Both the position numbers and the translations under genes were made by a program. Shown here in pieces: positions 5,552 through 7,086 of a DNA stretch of 7,086 nucleotides (position 1 is its first letter; each line of letters begins with the position of its first letter). Source of the DNA: JANYIP01 sp031394045. GTDB taxonomy: Bacteria; Actinomycetota; Actinomycetes; Prado026. The stretch spans positions 1 through 7,086 of the forward strand of contig JANMWN010000224.1 of the NCBI GenBank assembly GCA_031394045.1, in the 5' to 3' direction. The notes beneath the pieces were generated by a model, which had not been told where the DNA came from, made no database searches, and was given only the letters and a program-made list of their open reading frames with translations.

Positions 5552-6717
5552 GGTTGCCTTCCGATGTACTCGGCCATGCCGGGCACCGTGAACGCGACGT
5601 AGCCACGTTCCGGTGCATAGATGACACCCTTCTTGATGAGCTGGTCGCGGCGGACGGAGAGGTCCCCACGCCGACGGCCGAGATGCGTGGCGACGTCCGC
5701 CACCGAGACCTGCTCGATGCCCGCTGCGGAGATGGCTCGCAAGAAGTCCCGCTCGGCAGGTGTGACGCGGTTCCAGCGGGCGAGGTAGAGGCCCGCGTCG
5801 ATCTCCTCACGGGCCTTGCCGATGCCCACCTCGGCGTCCTCCGCGCTGAACGGGCTCGCGGTCGCGTAGTCCCAGACGAACTTGCCGACCGTCTGGATGA
5901 AGTACGGGTAGCCGCGCGCGAACTCGAGGGCCGCGGCCAGCGCGGCCGGACCCCACTCCGCACCGAGCAGGCGCGCCGGGCCCACCAGGGCCTGCGCATC
6001 CGCCCCACCGGCGAGGCGACCGATCGGTGCGTACGAGTAGAGCCGCTCGGCGTACGAGGTCGCCTCGGCAAGCACACCGGGGAGCGACGGCAGACCCGCG
6101 CCGGCGACGACCACCGGCAACGGAGCCGAACCCTGACCGGCCTCGTGCACCGCCTTGTTGACGGCGGTGAGCTCGTTCGAGCTCATGTCCTGCATCTCGT
6201 CGATGATCAGCAGTGCACCCACGCCAAGGTCCCGCGCAGTGCTCCCCAGCTCGGCGAACAGCTCGGTGAGGTCGAGGCTGAGGTCCCCGCTGTCAGCTCG
6301 CCCAGTCGCAGCGGCCACATCGACCCCGAACGAGTAGGTGCCGGTCGGGTCGACCTTGACGGTGAACGACTTGAAGACACCGAGCAGGCGACTCAGCCGG
6401 CTCGGGCCGAACTCTCCGGTGGCCTCGCGCAGCGCGCGATGCAACGACTGGGCGATCATGCGCGTCGCGGACTGCTCGGTCGAGGCCTCGATCTTGGCCA
6501 CGATCCAGTGCCTGGCCTCAGCCAGCGCGGCGAACTCCCCGAGCAGCACCGTCTTGCCCACCCCACGGAGCCCGTGCAGGATCATGCCTCGCTCGCCAAA
6601 CCCTGCCTCGCAGCGTCGAAGGACGACGTCGAAGGCATCGAGATGGACGGCACGGCCAGTCAGCTCTGGCGGTCGTCGCCCGGCACCAGGCTGGTACGGG
6701 TTGCGTATCGGGTCCAC
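5548..6717 (-). CDS. AAA/STAND-like ATPase with C-terminal winged helix
   Basis: This 389-residue soluble protein starts at a GTG (6717). An N-terminal motif NPYQPGAGRRPPELTGR (6-22) leads into a P-loop domain with Walker A GLRGVGKT at 49-56, Walker B ALLIIDEMQD at 168-177 and a sensor-like strand VVVAGAG at 202-208. A helical region follows, including GYPYFIQTVGKFVWDYA (269-285). The last 75 residues (TPAERDFLRAIS, VADVATHLGRRRGDLSVRRDQLIKKGVIY, YVAFTVPGMAEYI) look like a winged helix. This architecture matches the actinobacterial 'AAA family ATPase' (AAA_16/ORC-like) group, whose function is unknown; the winged helix suggests DNA binding or a protein-protein switch. The gene is preceded by an extraordinary symmetric AT-rich region, which it may bind itself (inference), and it overlaps a membrane-protein gene. 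Transcriptional regulator, STAND-type sensor and mobile-element ATPase all remain possible. Confidence 0.85.
   Translation of the reverse strand: MDPIRNPYQPGAGRRPPELTGRAVHLDAFDVVLRRCEAGFGERGMILHGLRGVGKTVLLGEFAALAEARHWIVAKIEASTEQSATRMIAQSLHRALREATGEFGPSRLSRLLGVFKSFTVKVDPTGTYSFGVDVAAATGRADSGDLSLDLTELFAELGSTARDLGVGALLIIDEMQDMSSNELTAVNKAVHEAGQGSAPLPVVVAGAGLPSLPGVLAEATSYAERLYSYAPIGRLAGGADAQALVGPARLLGAEWGPAALAAALEFARGYPYFIQTVGKFVWDYATASPFSAEDAEVGIGKAREEIDAGLYLARWNRVTPAERDFLRAISAAGIEQVSVADVATHLGRRRGDLSVRRDQLIKKGVIYAPERGYVAFTVPGMAEYIGRQP
5557..5562 (-). promoter_or_regulatory. Ribosome binding site of the holin-like gene
   Basis: On the minus strand this reads GGAAGG, 5 bp upstream of the ATG at 5551 and inside the end of the ATPase coding region. 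It is a strong match to the anti-Shine-Dalgarno sequence and confirms the start. Confidence 0.7.
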
Positions 6718-6723
6718 GGCCGC

Positions 6724-6731
6724 AAAGTATC
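6724..6731 (-). promoter_or_regulatory. Candidate -10 region of the ATPase gene
   Basis: The minus strand reads GATACTTT here. TACTTT (6729-6724) ends 6 bp before the GTG at 6717, and GATACT (6731-6726) is the alternative reading; either gives a leaderless or near-leaderless transcript. No -35 box is recognisable at the expected distance. The box overlaps the outermost TATC of the palindromic array, so a protein bound there would block the promoter. Confidence 0.4.
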
Positions 6732-6786
6732 AGACACTATCTACCCATATCTACGATTTGTAGATACAGACAGATAGTGTCTGATA
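6728..6786. repeat. 59-bp symmetric array of six phased TATC/GATA half-sites (putative operator)
   Basis: Outer arms TATCAGACACTATCT (6728-6742) and AGATAGTGTCTGATA (6772-6786) are perfect 15-bp inverted repeats. Inner arms TATCTAC (6748-6754) and GTAGATA (6760-6766) share exactly the same centre, 6757. TATC begins at 6728, 6738 and 6748, and GATA begins at 6763, 6773 and 6783: three half-sites per side, each 10 bp (one helical turn) apart, mirrored. The stretch 6724-6790 is about 34% GC (23 of 67) in otherwise very GC-rich DNA. It lies just upstream of the ATPase start and overlaps its predicted -10. The best reading is a cooperative operator; an attachment or transposon-end role is less likely. 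Confidence 0.85.
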
Positions 6787-6797
6787 ATTGGCGTGAG

Positions 6798-7086
6798 TCA
6801 GGCGAAGTCGAGTCCGTCCTTGATCGTGTTCTCGCGGGCGGCGAGCACGAGGAGCTCGTCCCGGCTCATCCTCGGCCCTGGACCGCCCGCCGACAGCGCG
6901 ATGATGAACTCCGGCCCGACCGTGTCGTGGAACGACACCTCGCGCAGGCCGATGAAGCCGAGCGTGTGCAGGTCGTCGATCAGCAGCCTGAAATGGTTCG
7001 GCGTGAAGACCCAGTTGTGGGTGTCGACGTACTCACCGCCGGCCGCCTCAGCCGCTCGCTTGCGCGCCGTCTCGAGCGTGCTGGTG
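6798..7086 (-). CDS. Probable SAM-dependent methyltransferase (partial, C-terminal part)
   Basis: The frame is open from the right edge to a TGA at 6798-6800 and shows the last 95 residues. The segment DTHNWVFTPNHFRLLIDDLHTLGFIGLREV, followed by GPEFIIAL, resembles the C-terminal portion of class I SAM-dependent methyltransferases found with glycan or small-molecule genes, where a 'W.FTP.SF..LI.DL..LG' block is followed by a final EF...L strand. The SAM-binding motifs would lie upstream, outside the window, so the assignment rests on this tail alone. The last 26 or so residues (MSRDELLVLAARENTIKDGLDFA) form a probable helix. The gene is codirectional with the ATPase gene, but the 80-bp AT-rich palindromic gap suggests the ATPase has its own promoter. 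Confidence 0.6.
   Translation of the reverse strand, partial: TSTLETARKRAAEAAGGEYVDTHNWVFTPNHFRLLIDDLHTLGFIGLREVSFHDTVGPEFIIALSAGGPGPRMSRDELLVLAARENTIKDGLDFA

Noticed and set aside
5554..6777. Long plus-strand open frame opposite the ATPase gene
   Set aside because: It is an antisense shadow of a gene with Walker A and B motifs; its composition is low-complexity and its start lies inside the coding region.
6728..6786. Reading the palindrome as a transcription terminator for the methyltransferase gene
   Set aside because: There is no T-run after the stem, the loop is 29 bases, the stem is AT-rich, and the nested phased half-sites and promoter overlap fit an operator better. Some termination effect cannot be excluded.
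6728..6786. Transposon end, integration site or CRISPR-like repeat
   Set aside because: There is no transposase, integrase, tRNA, target duplication or second copy in the window, and the units form one symmetric palindrome rather than spaced identical repeats.
6783..6788. Plus-strand GATAAT as a -10 box for antisense transcription into the methyltransferase gene
   Set aside because: It is part of the mirrored GATA array, has no -35 box and no plus-strand gene downstream in the window.

Overview
The window is high-GC, gene-dense DNA with frequent GTG starts, start/stop overlaps and probable leaderless promoters. This suggests an actinobacterium (Actinomycetota). A Nocardioides-like/Propionibacteriales host is a guess from gene content and codon style, not something proven here. 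No RNA gene, insertion sequence, CRISPR array or phage module is visible. Essentially everything is coding except two short promoter regions, at 918-953 and 6718-6797.

Layout: (1) 1-917, minus strand, the N-terminal 305 codons of a YjgR/DUF853-type HerA-like ATPase that runs off the left edge. (2) A 36-bp divergent promoter region with a 9-bp direct repeat. (3) 954-5181, plus strand, six tightly packed genes: a small conserved protein with a ParB-like look, a membrane-anchored LytR_C protein, a PaiB-like FMN-binding protein, nicotinate phosphoribosyltransferase (pncB), nicotinamidase (pncA), and a Nudix plus winged-helix protein that best matches the NAD regulator NrtR. Every junction is an overlap or a gap of at most 4 bp, so co-transcription is likely. 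(4) 5204-6717, minus strand and convergent, a two-gene unit: an AAA/STAND-like ATPase with a C-terminal winged helix, followed with ATGA overlap by a four-helix membrane protein of the Phage_holin_4_2 family. (5) 6718-6797, a strikingly AT-rich region holding a 59-bp symmetric array of six TATC/GATA half-sites spaced 10 bp apart. (6) 6798 to the right edge, minus strand, the C-terminal 95 codons of a probable SAM-dependent methyltransferase.

Functionally, the core of the plus-strand operon is NAD salvage. PncA deamidates nicotinamide to nicotinate and PncB converts nicotinate to nicotinate mononucleotide. The last gene has a damaged Nudix box (two of the motif glutamates replaced) and a DNA-binding-like C-terminus, so it probably senses an NAD-related nucleotide and controls this operon. 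The ATPase/membrane-protein pair, with its phased palindromic control region, is the least explained part of the window and the best candidate for a little-described system.
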